From assembly GCA_017417055.1 (NCBI GenBank), contig JAFPZX010000099.1, positions 1 through 37,515 on the forward strand: a stretch of 37,515 bases of DNA, written 5' to 3'. This DNA comes from Anaerolineaceae bacterium. Its GTDB lineage: Bacteria; Chloroflexota; Anaerolineae; Anaerolineales; Anaerolineaceae. Positions within the stretch are counted from its first letter, which is position 1. Every line of letters starts with the position of its first letter. A program made the position numbers and the translations under genes. The notes under the pieces are model-generated. The model ran no database searches, had not been told where the DNA came from, and saw nothing but the letters and a program-made list of their open reading frames with translations. Shown piece by piece: positions 8,096 through 17,137 of the stretch.

Positions 8096-9655
8096 ATGGA
8101 TCGCCTGGGAAAGATCATGATTTTTGCCGCGGTTGTGATGAGTCTTGTGCTCATCGTGGTGCTTATCTTTTTCCTGCACGGTTCCTTGTTTGGACCCAAA
8201 CCCGGGAATCAAAGCGTTCCTGCCGGGACGCAAGGTCCGGTTTCGATTGCGGCTCCGGAGGATCTGCTGCCAAAGCATTTGTTAATTGGGAAGGCTGCTC
8301 CTCCGGTTGTGTTTTCTTCTTCCGAAGGAACGTCTGTCTCTTTGGATGAGATCCTACAAAGTTCGGATAACGGTGTTTGGTTCTCTTTTGCCGGTGAACA
8401 GCCTGTCCCGGATCATGCAGCTCTTGCGCAAGCCTATGATATGACGATTGTCTTTGTTGGTGATGTCCCAGTGGAGGAATCGGATATCATGACCGTTTCT
8501 GACCCTGGAAATGTCTGTTATGAACTATGGGGCTTGCAGACGCTGCCCTCTGATATTGTTTTGAGCAGTGATGGACGTGTTCTGGAATTTCATGCCGGAG
8601 CTATGAACATAGGGGAAGCCGAGGGAATGCTCATACGGGCAAAGGAAGGCCGGGATGCGGCTGGTTTTGCCTTTATTGAAGGGATGATGTCCAATGGGAA
8701 TGGCGGTTTTTACACGAATACCGCGGTAAAAGGAAGTTCTCCTTCCGGTCAGGATGTACTGAGCGAGAGCCAGGGGCTTGTGCTGTGGTATGCGTTGGAA
8801 AAAGATGACCGTGCTTTGTTTGATTTGACCTGGCAGTTCACGAAAAACAATTTACTGAAAAACGGGATTGCTTCCTGGTACGTCGGTGCGGATGGAAAAA
8901 CGGCAAACGTCAATGCGCTTCTGGACGACCTGCGGATATGGTACGCGCTGTATCAGGCCGGCCAAAAATGGGATGGAATCTATTCGGAAGACGCTTCCGC
9001 GATGCTGAAAGCTATCAAGGAATTGTGTCTGGATAAAAAAAGCAGGCTTGTCGATTTTACGGATTTGACCAATGGAAAACGGGCAGATACCATTTCGCTG
9101 CAGTATCTGGACCTGGTTGTTTTGAAAGCGATGACAGCGGAAGATCCTGATTTCGAACCGGTTTATCAGAATGCAGAAAATGTACTTCTGGACGGGCGGA
9201 TCTCCGATGAATTTCCGCTGTATTACAAGAATTACAGTTATACGACTCGGACGTATGACGCGGGAAATCTGAATACCGCGGAAGCGCTTTATACGCTGTG
9301 GAACCTGAGCCGTGCGGGACTACTGCCGGAAGAGGCACATGCCTGGCTGAAGGACCGGGTCCTTTCGGGGACGCTTGGCGCGCGGTATCGGACCAACGGA
9401 GATGTTGTTTTTGGTTATGATTTTCATTCCACTGCAGTGTATGGTCTTGCCGCGTTGATCGCTCATGAGACCGGGGATGATGAAATGTTTGAAGCGGCGT
9501 TGCGGCGGATGGAACGGAAACTGGTGCTGGATGCAAATGATCCGGAATTTGGTGCTTATACACAGAAAAACGCGGTGATTTATTCCTTTGACCAGTTGAT
9601 ACCGCTTCTGGTAAATGCTGTGTTGGATGAGAGGCTTGGACATGCAGGAGAATAA
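8096..9655 (+). CDS. Membrane-anchored GH8-like glycoside hydrolase with thioredoxin-like domain
   Basis: A 519-residue protein with one N-terminal membrane helix (about 8-28), so the rest is outside. Residues about 60-185 look like a TlpA/AhpC-type thioredoxin fold (IGKAAPPVVF, VSLDEIL, then LQTLPSDIVLSSDGRVLEF), but the CxxC motif is absent. Residues about 190-515 resemble family 8 glycosidases (BcsZ-type cellulases): SESQGLVLWYAL places a putative general acid at E224, LLDDLRIWYAL matches the conserved Asp region (D277/D278), and VFGYDFHSTAVYGL may hold the base Asp (D442). BcsZ-like enzymes trim nascent cellulose in synthase operons, which fits its place as first gene here. AGGTGG at 8083-8088 supports the start. 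The GH8 assignment is by motif only; catalytic residues are inferred. Confidence 0.75.
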   Translation: MDRLGKIMIFAAVVMSLVLIVVLIFFLHGSLFGPKPGNQSVPAGTQGPVSIAAPEDLLPKHLLIGKAAPPVVFSSSEGTSVSLDEILQSSDNGVWFSFAGEQPVPDHAALAQAYDMTIVFVGDVPVEESDIMTVSDPGNVCYELWGLQTLPSDIVLSSDGRVLEFHAGAMNIGEAEGMLIRAKEGRDAAGFAFIEGMMSNGNGGFYTNTAVKGSSPSGQDVLSESQGLVLWYALEKDDRALFDLTWQFTKNNLLKNGIASWYVGADGKTANVNALLDDLRIWYALYQAGQKWDGIYSEDASAMLKAIKELCLDKKSRLVDFTDLTNGKRADTISLQYLDLVVLKAMTAEDPDFEPVYQNAENVLLDGRISDEFPLYYKNYSYTTRTYDAGNLNTAEALYTLWNLSRAGLLPEEAHAWLKDRVLSGTLGARYRTNGDVVFGYDFHSTAVYGLAALIAHETGDDEMFEAALRRMERKLVLDANDPEFGAYTQKNAVIYSFDQLIPLLVNAVLDERLGHAGE

Positions 9656-11183
9656 AGCCCGGACAGTCAAGGATTACTTCGATGACGGTCTGTCGTTTTT
9701 TCGGCGGGCTGTTAATTGGTTTAATCTGCGCCTCGGGAAGGTTTATTCTCCGAATGTAGCTGCAATCACCGGGACAATCATTGTGTTGGTGATGGCTGTG
9801 ATTATCCTGTTCCTGCCTCCGATTATGGGCGTTGCGGATGATGGGTCCCTTTCCGAGATTATGCTGGGAACCGGACTGGGGTACCGCGGGGATGACCTTG
9901 AAGCGCCGGTGGGGGCTTATTTCACGCGGCTCTATCTTCACTCAAACCAGCAGACGAGCGGGATTTCTACCCACCGGCTGTTGATCCAGTTCGCGAAATG
10001 GATCGATACACAGTTCACACATGATAACCTGTTTGATGTGCGGTATTTGGCCGCTATTTATCTGATTCTATATCTTCCCGCTGTGTATCTGACACTGCGC
10101 GGGATCGTGGCACGGGTTGACGTGGCTGCGGAAGCAACCGCATTGGTGATTGTCGGTGCGCTGGTTATGGGCGATGCCGCCATGATCACTTATTTCAACA
10201 GTCTTTATCCGGAAGCTTTCTGGCAGGTGTTCCTGCTTTACTGTCTGGGTTTTTGTCTCGCGCTGCAGCATGACCGGGAAGAGTGGACCCAAATCGGGCT
10301 GATCGGTCTGGCGATTGCGGGCAGCCTTCTGGCTTTATCCGAGCTTCATTGCGCCGCGGCCGGATTGGTTCTGATGATCTTCTGCGTTCGTCAGATATTT
10401 ATGGAAAACCGGAATAAACAGACTTCTACGCTGGCCATTATCGCTACGGTTGTTCTGCTGGCTTCCTCGCTGGCAAGCATATTGGGAGGAGCTAACCGAT
10501 TTACAGAATCATCAAAGCTGCACGCCATCACAAACGGGGTGATGCTGCGGGCAAACAATCCGGCGAATGTTTTGAAAGAATTTGACATCGACCCGCGTTT
10601 TGAGACGATGGCAGATATGTCTTCTTTTGCCGCATATCCTTATGTGCTTGTGGGAAATCCGGATGTGCAGCGTGATTTCCTGAGCCATTTTTCGCTGGGT
10701 ACGATTTTGCTCTACTATCTAAAGAATCCTTTTGACTACATTGGATTGCTGGAATTCGGTACAAAATCCGCATTTAATGTAAACAGAGGCTATGTCGGGA
10801 ATTATGAACAATCTCTCGGGCTTCCCGAACGGACGAAGAACCAGATCATGATTACCTACAGCAATTTCAAGACAAACTCTCTGCCGCAAACCATGGGATT
10901 CCTTGTGATATTGGTGATTGTTTATTTTATCTTATTCCGGAAACAAAAAGGACTGCAGCATAAAGTGCAGCGCTGGACTGCAAGGGAACGGCAGATCATG
11001 CTGGATACCTTTCTTTGTTTTTTGTTTATCGGAATTGCGGATATAACCGCAGTGATTTTTTTGAGCGGGACCGCAGAGCTTGAACGTTATCAAATGCTTT
11101 ACGGTATCTGTATTGATGGTGTTGTGATGCTGTTTATTTCGGAAATTTTACACCGGACGAACATTCTGGCTACGGAGGGATGA
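9642..11183 (+). CDS. Polytopic membrane protein, GT-C-like (same family as 22955-26173)
   Basis: A 513-residue multi-pass protein with about ten hydrophobic segments and an early periplasmic acidic loop (GVADDGSLSEIM) of the kind that holds the catalytic Asp in GT-C glycosyltransferases. FNSLYPEAFWQVFLLY in the middle and FDIDPRFETMADMSSF in a later loop recur, in diverged form, twice in the protein at 22955-26173, so they are one family. It would act in the membrane, using a polyprenyl-linked sugar or forming part of the export complex. The ATG at 9642 is chosen over 9615 because GAGG lies at 9631-9634; it overlaps the preceding gene. I do not know a named family for it; the GT-C call is from topology and loop pattern. 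Confidence 0.6.
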   Translation: MQENKARTVKDYFDDGLSFFRRAVNWFNLRLGKVYSPNVAAITGTIIVLVMAVIILFLPPIMGVADDGSLSEIMLGTGLGYRGDDLEAPVGAYFTRLYLHSNQQTSGISTHRLLIQFAKWIDTQFTHDNLFDVRYLAAIYLILYLPAVYLTLRGIVARVDVAAEATALVIVGALVMGDAAMITYFNSLYPEAFWQVFLLYCLGFCLALQHDREEWTQIGLIGLAIAGSLLALSELHCAAAGLVLMIFCVRQIFMENRNKQTSTLAIIATVVLLASSLASILGGANRFTESSKLHAITNGVMLRANNPANVLKEFDIDPRFETMADMSSFAAYPYVLVGNPDVQRDFLSHFSLGTILLYYLKNPFDYIGLLEFGTKSAFNVNRGYVGNYEQSLGLPERTKNQIMITYSNFKTNSLPQTMGFLVILVIVYFILFRKQKGLQHKVQRWTARERQIMLDTFLCFLFIGIADITAVIFLSGTAELERYQMLYGICIDGVVMLFISEILHRTNILATEG

Positions 11184-12043
11184 TGGATCAGGATACGAGT
11201 TCCAGCCGAATATTTCTTTACCAGGATCTGGGTATATTTTTGTATATGGCGGCGGTTTTGGCGGCTGCCCTGATAACCGTTTTGACGGATCGGACGCTGA
11301 TATATCAGCATGTGGTTCTTCTGATGGCGATGACGCTTGCTTCGCTGCTGCTGGGCTTGCGGGCGAGGATCGGCGGGATTGTTGTTTGCGGCGTGACGAT
11401 ATTGATCTTCGCGATCTACAAGCTGTATTACAACTTTGCTTACAGTGTCCCGATTGAGTGGACCGCATATATCTGGCCATTTGTGATCATCATCGCAATG
11501 CTGGGAATGACCGCTTTCATCTCCTATTTTTCTCAGGTGGAGGGTGTCAACAGTATTTTGAACCAGCGTCTGGATGAGCTGACCGTTATCGATCCGCTGA
11601 CCGGTTTGGAAAATAACCGTTCCATGGTGAGTTCTCTTTCCCGTTATATGGCGCTGAGTGAACGGAAAGGAACGGAAATGGGACTGATGATGATCCGCCT
11701 GCGTTATGCAGAGGAACTGAAAAAGGTTCTGACCTCGGTTCAATTCAATGAGCTGCGGCATAATCTGGCCCAGTCCGTTCAGGATATTATCCGTGTGGAA
11801 GACAGAGTGTTTTCAATTGACGATAACGGTTCTCTGGCGATTATTTATTTCAGTACCGGTGCATCCTTCCTGAAAGGGCGTATTCTGACCGCGATCAATA
11901 ACAAAAATCTGCTGCCGGATTTGAATCAGCAGCTGCTGACAGTTGATTTGAGCATTGTTTACAAACAATACGAAAAAGAACTGGGTAAAGACGCGATGCG
12001 TTTTATTACAGAATTGGAGAAAGAATTCGCGTATGAAGTTTGA
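11180..12043 (+). CDS. Membrane degenerate GGDEF protein, PelD-like c-di-GMP receptor candidate
   Basis: A 287-residue protein with four hydrophobic segments in residues 20-118, then a cytoplasmic GGDEF-type domain. The entry motif DELTVIDPLTGLENNRSM is normal for a diguanylate cyclase. The catalytic GG(D/E)EF is replaced by DDNGS (214-218), so no cyclase activity is expected. Exactly five residues upstream sits RVED (205-208), the spacing of the allosteric I-site RxxD that binds c-di-GMP. PelD, the receptor of Pel polysaccharide synthesis, has the same logic of dead catalytic site and retained I-site. The gene overlaps both neighbours and sits in the synthase operon, whose GT2 has no PilZ domain. 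The start is uncertain: ATG 11180 and ATG 11183 both lie close to GGAGG at 11174-11178. Confidence 0.75.
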   Translation: MMDQDTSSSRIFLYQDLGIFLYMAAVLAAALITVLTDRTLIYQHVVLLMAMTLASLLLGLRARIGGIVVCGVTILIFAIYKLYYNFAYSVPIEWTAYIWPFVIIIAMLGMTAFISYFSQVEGVNSILNQRLDELTVIDPLTGLENNRSMVSSLSRYMALSERKGTEMGLMMIRLRYAEELKKVLTSVQFNELRHNLAQSVQDIIRVEDRVFSIDDNGSLAIIYFSTGASFLKGRILTAINNKNLLPDLNQQLLTVDLSIVYKQYEKELGKDAMRFITELEKEFAYEV

Positions 12044-13610
12044 TCCGGTCCGGGTTTGCCTGCTGTTTATAGCTCTGTTTTGTATGGCGGTTTTGCAGGT
12101 GAATGCTGAAGATGAAGAAACTGTTCCGGAGTATGGGGAGATCCTTGTGGTCTATCCGGAAGAGGCTGTCAGACGCGGACGGGCGGATAATCTTTCCGCG
12201 ATTGCGCAGGTGTTGTTTGGCATGCGCTATCGTGTCGATTGGTCCGAGGCGGGAGAAGCCGGAGACAAAATTGAGTATTACGACAAGGTGATTTGGGTGA
12301 ACACAGCGGAATCCGAGCGTATGGACAGCGCTGTGTTGGATGGATTTGAAGGGTACCTGATGGTACTTGGTCAGGCGAAAGGTGTGGAAAGCTTCGGAAT
12401 TTATCCTGAACCTGCGTTAACGGGCAGTCTGATCGGTACCGGTGAATATATGTTTGATGATAATTTTCAGGCTCATGTCTCCGTGGAGACGCTGAATGCG
12501 GGTGTTTACAGGGAACCTTCTTATTCAAACGGAAACGTTTCTGTGCTGGGTGAGACGATCCCATTGGTGAGCGGCATGGGAAAGGTTCATTATATTCCGC
12601 TCATTGATTACACGACAAATTTCGCGAAAGCGCTGTTGACACAGGAGATAGGGAAATGGTTATGGCAGTGGTCTTCTCCAATGCATGCCTGGTCTCAGCA
12701 TGTTGTTCTGGATGCGGTTTATCCGTTTACGGACCCCTATCGGCTGAAAGAGATCGTGGAATACATGGTAGATCTGAAGATGAATTTTGTTATTTCCGTG
12801 ATGCCGATCTATGAACATGAAGACTATCCTGCCATGCAGCGGTTTTGCGAGGTGCTGCGGTTTGCTCAGGCAAATGGCGGAGGGATCATCCTGCATGCTC
12901 CGATTATTCAAACCAGTGTGGCTGCCGATACCCTTTCTCTGCATCTGACAACCGCCTTTGATAACTATTTGAAAAACGGTGTCTGGGTGCTGGGAATGGA
13001 AATTCCGTCTGAATGGGCTTTTCATGAAGATTTGCTGAATATTCTTGGCCGGACCCGAACGCTGTTTTTCTCAGAACTGGATGCCTTTGAGAGCCGGCCT
13101 GTGAGTGAGTATGATATGACTGCTTTTCTGAACTGCGGAAATCAGCAGGTGGTGCCTGCATTCCGGCTGGATGAAACGGGCATCAGCCATACAGCACGGT
13201 TTTCGACTGCTGTTTATGTGAATCTGGATATGACCAAAGACGATGTGCTCTATTCCGTGATCGATGCGGTCAAGGATGCGCCGATCCCGATGCAAAGTTT
13301 GTGGGATATGGAGGAGATGTTTTATGCGGATAATTTCAAATATCTTACCTGGGACCGCAGCACTTTGATCGTTAATGGAACGCAGCAGTTCAATGTTTAT
13401 GAACCTGCTGAAATCAGTGAAAATTATGACTATAAACGGAATATTTATTACCGTTTTGTCACGAATCTTGCCAACCAGAACCATTTTTTGATCGGACTGA
13501 GCGGAGTTGTGCTGGCTTTGTTTATCTTTTTGGTTTTTCAGTCAAGACAGCAGATGCATAAGCGTTTTTTGAAGAAAATACCGGAGCAATCGGAAGGAAA
13601 GGAATCCTGA
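12033..13610 (+). CDS. DUF2334 polysaccharide-deacetylase-like protein, membrane anchored
   Basis: A 525-residue extracytoplasmic protein: signal peptide (MKFDPVRVCLLFIALFCMAV, cut near VNA-EDE), large outer domain, and C-terminal membrane helix (FLIGLSGVVLALFIFLVF) with a basic tail. The middle resembles DUF2334, relatives of carbohydrate esterase 4: VLDAVYPFTDPYRLKEIVEY, MNFVISVMPIYEHEDYPAM and GGGIILHAPI. An Asp and His in these motifs are candidates for metal binding. Deacetylation of the nascent polymer is the natural hypothesis. The first third (LVVYPEEAVRRG onward) looks like an accessory domain I cannot name. The ATG at 12033 gives the signal peptide at the N-terminus, with GGAGA at 12016-12020, and overlaps the preceding gene by 11 bases. 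Confidence 0.7.
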   Translation: MKFDPVRVCLLFIALFCMAVLQVNAEDEETVPEYGEILVVYPEEAVRRGRADNLSAIAQVLFGMRYRVDWSEAGEAGDKIEYYDKVIWVNTAESERMDSAVLDGFEGYLMVLGQAKGVESFGIYPEPALTGSLIGTGEYMFDDNFQAHVSVETLNAGVYREPSYSNGNVSVLGETIPLVSGMGKVHYIPLIDYTTNFAKALLTQEIGKWLWQWSSPMHAWSQHVVLDAVYPFTDPYRLKEIVEYMVDLKMNFVISVMPIYEHEDYPAMQRFCEVLRFAQANGGGIILHAPIIQTSVAADTLSLHLTTAFDNYLKNGVWVLGMEIPSEWAFHEDLLNILGRTRTLFFSELDAFESRPVSEYDMTAFLNCGNQQVVPAFRLDETGISHTARFSTAVYVNLDMTKDDVLYSVIDAVKDAPIPMQSLWDMEEMFYADNFKYLTWDRSTLIVNGTQQFNVYEPAEISENYDYKRNIYYRFVTNLANQNHFLIGLSGVVLALFIFLVFQSRQQMHKRFLKKIPEQSEGKES

Positions 13611-14878
13611 TGTCAGCAGCAGAGATTATTTCAATTTATGCGATCGCGGCGATCTGGTTTATGATGATGCTCAATGTTATTTTGAGTATCGGCGGCTATT
13701 TTTATATTTTCCGCTGCAACCAGACCGACGGACATATTCCCGTCCCGAACAATGACTATCCGATGGTTTCCGTTCTGGTTCCGGCACATAATGAAGCGCT
13801 GGTGGTAAAACGGACGGTGCGTTCGCTGCTGAATTTTGATTATCCGAAAGATAAATATGAAATTATCGTCATCAACGATAATTCTTCGGATAATACGGAG
13901 GAGATTCTTTCTGACCTGGCGTCTGAATATCCGGAAAACCGGCTGATGTGCATCAGCACGGATAAAATCGTCGGCGGCACGGGAAAGTCCAACGCGCTGA
14001 ACATCGGTTTTTCTGTGGCAAAGGGCGAAGTGATCGCTATTTATGACGCGGACAATACGCCGGAACCGCAGGCGCTGCGGCTGTTGGTGGAAAACCTGGT
14101 GGCAGATCCCAAAGCCGGTGCGGTGATCGGAAAATTCAGGACCCGCAACCGCAATGCCTCGATCCTTTCCCGGTTTGTCAATATCGAAACGCTTTCACAT
14201 CAATGCATGAACCAGGCAGGACGGTTTTTCTTCTTCAAGCTTTGTACCATTCCCGGTACCAATTATGTGATCCGCCGCAGTATTGTTGAAACAGTGGGCG
14301 GCTGGGATGTCAAGGCGCTCAGTGAAGATACTGAAATCAGCTTCCGCATCTACCGGATGGGCTATTATATCAAACTGCTGCCGCAAGCTGTTACCTGGGA
14401 GCAGGAACCGCATCTGCTGCCGATCTGGTTCCGTCAGCGCGTACGCTGGGCGAAGGGTAATATTTATGTGATGATGAAAAATTTCAAATATACCTTTGAC
14501 AAAAATGCGGGTGCCATGCGGCTGGATGCTCTTTATTACGCGCTTACGTACAGCATTATGCTTTCCTCTCTCGTAGCCTCGGATATCATCTTTATTGGCG
14601 GCGTTTTGGGAATGGTTCAGGTCAGGCTGGGCGGTTTTTCCACCGCATTGTGGGGAATGGCGATTTTAGTGTTTATCGCGAGTATGATGCTCACGCTTTC
14701 GCTGGAAAGAAATGAGTTTACGCTGGAGTCGATGGGACTCGTGGCGATGATGATGTTTACGTACGCGAAATTGTGGGTTTTTGTTGTAGTCAAAGCGATG
14801 TGGGACCTGCTGATGGACGCAATCTTCAAGCGGGAAGTAAAATGGGATAAAACGGTTCGATATGTTGAAACGGATTAG
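13610..14878 (+). CDS. Processive GT2 glycosyltransferase, cellulose-synthase-like
   Basis: A 422-residue membrane glycosyltransferase, the likely polymerase of the cluster. One helix at the N-terminus precedes a GT-A domain beginning VSVLVPAHNEA, with donor-binding Asp in VINDNSSD, the YDADN metal motif (about residue 144), the acceptor or base Asp in LSEDTEIS (about 238) and the processive QxxRW motif as RQRVRW (about 275). Three to four helices follow. This set is diagnostic of cellulose, chitin and hyaluronan-type synthases. It ends without a PilZ domain, unlike BcsA, so c-di-GMP control would need a separate receptor. With a BcsB-like subunit encoded next, a beta-glucan product is most likely, but other beta-linked polymers are possible. 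Its start overlaps the preceding stop (TGATG). Confidence 0.9.
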   Translation: MSAAEIISIYAIAAIWFMMMLNVILSIGGYFYIFRCNQTDGHIPVPNNDYPMVSVLVPAHNEALVVKRTVRSLLNFDYPKDKYEIIVINDNSSDNTEEILSDLASEYPENRLMCISTDKIVGGTGKSNALNIGFSVAKGEVIAIYDADNTPEPQALRLLVENLVADPKAGAVIGKFRTRNRNASILSRFVNIETLSHQCMNQAGRFFFFKLCTIPGTNYVIRRSIVETVGGWDVKALSEDTEISFRIYRMGYYIKLLPQAVTWEQEPHLLPIWFRQRVRWAKGNIYVMMKNFKYTFDKNAGAMRLDALYYALTYSIMLSSLVASDIIFIGGVLGMVQVRLGGFSTALWGMAILVFIASMMLTLSLERNEFTLESMGLVAMMMFTYAKLWVFVVVKAMWDLLMDAIFKREVKWDKTVRYVETD

Positions 14879-14920
14879 TTTGCTGCCGTAATACTGTTGT
14901 TGATAGAAGAAAGGTGCTTT

Positions 14921-17137
14921 GTGAAAATGAAATTCTATGTTATTGTGAGTGTATTTTTTGCAATATTATGTATGTTGACACCTTCAGTGATTGCATTCCA
15001 AGTGGATTCACCGGAGAATATAACCACGGAAGAGCCGGTTTCTATAACCAATTATGTGCTTTCCAGTGATCCTGAATCTGCGGAGGAACCGCAGCGGGTG
15101 CGTCCGGAAACGCCGGAATCGCAGCATGTTCAGATTTTCAAGTATTCACAAAACATTGTTCTTCAAGGAATTTTCGAGAAGACGGGATATTTTTTCAAGG
15201 TCCAGAAATATTGGGATTCGATTTATGCCCTGGCACAGATCGAATATACAGTCAGTCCGCTGATTGCGGATGATGTCCCTGCTTCCCTGACATTCTTCAT
15301 CAATGACCAGCCGATCTATTCCTGCGCGGTGCATTATGAAGACGGCGCTCCGCAGATCGTTTATGTCCCGATCCCGACGGAATTGCTGAAAGAAGGCTTC
15401 AACGAATTTGCCATCACCGGGTATGTGCGGCTTTATGATGAGGACGGATGTCTGGATGACTTTTCCGGTGCGAACTGGATCAGCATTTCTGCTTCATCAT
15501 TCATTGAAGTCGGTTATGATCTGGCTGAATTCGGCGGAAAACTCAGTTATTATCCTTATCCGCTGGTCTCCTCTGTGGATCAAATCGGTGCGGAACTGAC
15601 GATTTTTGTCCCTTCCTCAGCCACTGAAGAGGAACTGCGGGCGGCTTTTATGCTGCGTGCGGATCTGGGAAATGAAACCACTACGGAAGACCGTATCGCA
15701 TTGCAGACACTGGCTCATTACGGGCGCAGCGGTAAAAACGCGCTGATCGTCGCGCAGCTTGACCGTCTTCCTGCAGAAGCCCGTGAACAGTATAATTCAC
15801 TCGGACAGTCTTTTGGCGAAGGGGCTGTGGTTTACGAATATGAGTCCGGTGACGGATATGTGATCGTTGTCACCGCATCTGACGAAAAGGACCTTTCTGA
15901 AGGTGCCGCGATGCTGATGGATGATGACCGTGTCTCTCAGGAAAAATACAGCTGGGCCTTTGTACCTTCCGGAAGCGCTCAGACAGTGGTTCAGAATTCA
16001 ACACTTTCTGCCCTCATTGCGAACGGTGAGACTATCAAAGGTCTGACCAATCAGGATGGGATCAATTTTATCGGCCCATTCCATCAGGCGACAAACATTT
16101 ATCTGCCCTTCAGCGGCGGTTTTGTTCTCGGAGAAGGCGGTAAGGTGGAAATCAAGATGCGCTACAGTGACAATCTTGATTTCGATCGCTCTTTGATGAC
16201 TGTTTATTGGGGCAGCACACCGGTTGCTTCCAAGAAACTTACCATGGAAAACGCAGACAATGACAGTTTTTCGTTCCTGATGCCTTCTGATGTGGTCGGA
16301 ACGCATGCGGACAGCATTATGATCGCTTTTGACCTGGAAATTCAGGAACTTTATTGTACCAAGCGTGCTGATCAAATGCCGTGGGCATATGTCAGCGGTG
16401 ATTCCACGTTCTACCTGCCTTCCGGTGTCAGCAGCACCTATGATCTGGGACTGCGGCCTTATCCGTTCCAGGTGTTGGGATTGTTCAATAATCTTGCGGT
16501 TGTGGTGCCGGAAGAGATGAGTGATACGGAATATACACTCTTCGGCCGGCTGGCCGCGCTGATGGGTACGAATGTTTCTCCTTACGGGACAATGAGTGTC
16601 TGGCGTGCCGGGAATTACCCGCTGGAGACTGAAAATGCCAATATGATTGTACTGGGAACATGGCATGACAACAGCGTGATCCGATCGCTGAATGACCAGC
16701 TGAGTTTCAAATTTGAGGATGAAGGCGCCCGTTTTGGCAGCAATGACCAGCTGCTTCTCAGCCCGCGCTATGCGGCTGAGATCAGCCTGCTCCAGATCAT
16801 CCGTCATCCCTATCAGGATGGCCGCGCGATTCTGGTGGTAAGCGGAGCGGATGATAATGCGTTATCGCTTGTAGACCGGTTTTCTGCGGTACAATCGAAT
16901 ACATGGTCCTTTGGTGGTGATACGTTTATTATTGACTCTGACCTGGAAACAAAGAGTTTCCGTTTTCTGGAAGTTTTGCCTGCGCAGCGGCTGACTCTTC
17001 AGGAAAGATTAGCACAGCATCAGGATGCGGTTCTGTTCACACTGATTTCGACCTCCGCGATGCTGATCCTCTTTGTGGGTGCGCTGCTGATTTTGCTGCG
17101 CTACCGCCGTAATGTCAATGAGGAGAGAAAGAAGTGA
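14921..17137 (+). CDS. BcsB-like synthase partner subunit
   Basis: A 738-residue secreted protein with a signal peptide, a long extracytoplasmic part and a C-terminal membrane helix (DAVLFTLISTSAMLILFVGA) followed by a basic tail. This is the topology of BcsB, which guides the nascent glucan and stabilises the synthase. Recognisable elements are FFKVQKYWDSIYALAQIEYT, LTFFINDQPIYS with LKEGFNEFAITGYVRLYDED (carbohydrate-binding beta-sandwich), and a later repetition of the same type (GGKVEIKMRYSDNLDFDRSL) separated by flavodoxin-like segments. Length is close to that of BcsB. A GTG at 14921 (AAGG at 14911-14914) is taken as the start; ATG 14927 is a near equal. It follows the GT2 by 42 bases, as in bcsA-bcsB pairs. 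Confidence 0.8.
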   Translation: MKMKFYVIVSVFFAILCMLTPSVIAFQVDSPENITTEEPVSITNYVLSSDPESAEEPQRVRPETPESQHVQIFKYSQNIVLQGIFEKTGYFFKVQKYWDSIYALAQIEYTVSPLIADDVPASLTFFINDQPIYSCAVHYEDGAPQIVYVPIPTELLKEGFNEFAITGYVRLYDEDGCLDDFSGANWISISASSFIEVGYDLAEFGGKLSYYPYPLVSSVDQIGAELTIFVPSSATEEELRAAFMLRADLGNETTTEDRIALQTLAHYGRSGKNALIVAQLDRLPAEAREQYNSLGQSFGEGAVVYEYESGDGYVIVVTASDEKDLSEGAAMLMDDDRVSQEKYSWAFVPSGSAQTVVQNSTLSALIANGETIKGLTNQDGINFIGPFHQATNIYLPFSGGFVLGEGGKVEIKMRYSDNLDFDRSLMTVYWGSTPVASKKLTMENADNDSFSFLMPSDVVGTHADSIMIAFDLEIQELYCTKRADQMPWAYVSGDSTFYLPSGVSSTYDLGLRPYPFQVLGLFNNLAVVVPEEMSDTEYTLFGRLAALMGTNVSPYGTMSVWRAGNYPLETENANMIVLGTWHDNSVIRSLNDQLSFKFEDEGARFGSNDQLLLSPRYAAEISLLQIIRHPYQDGRAILVVSGADDNALSLVDRFSAVQSNTWSFGGDTFIIDSDLETKSFRFLEVLPAQRLTLQERLAQHQDAVLFTLISTSAMLILFVGALLILLRYRRNVNEERKK

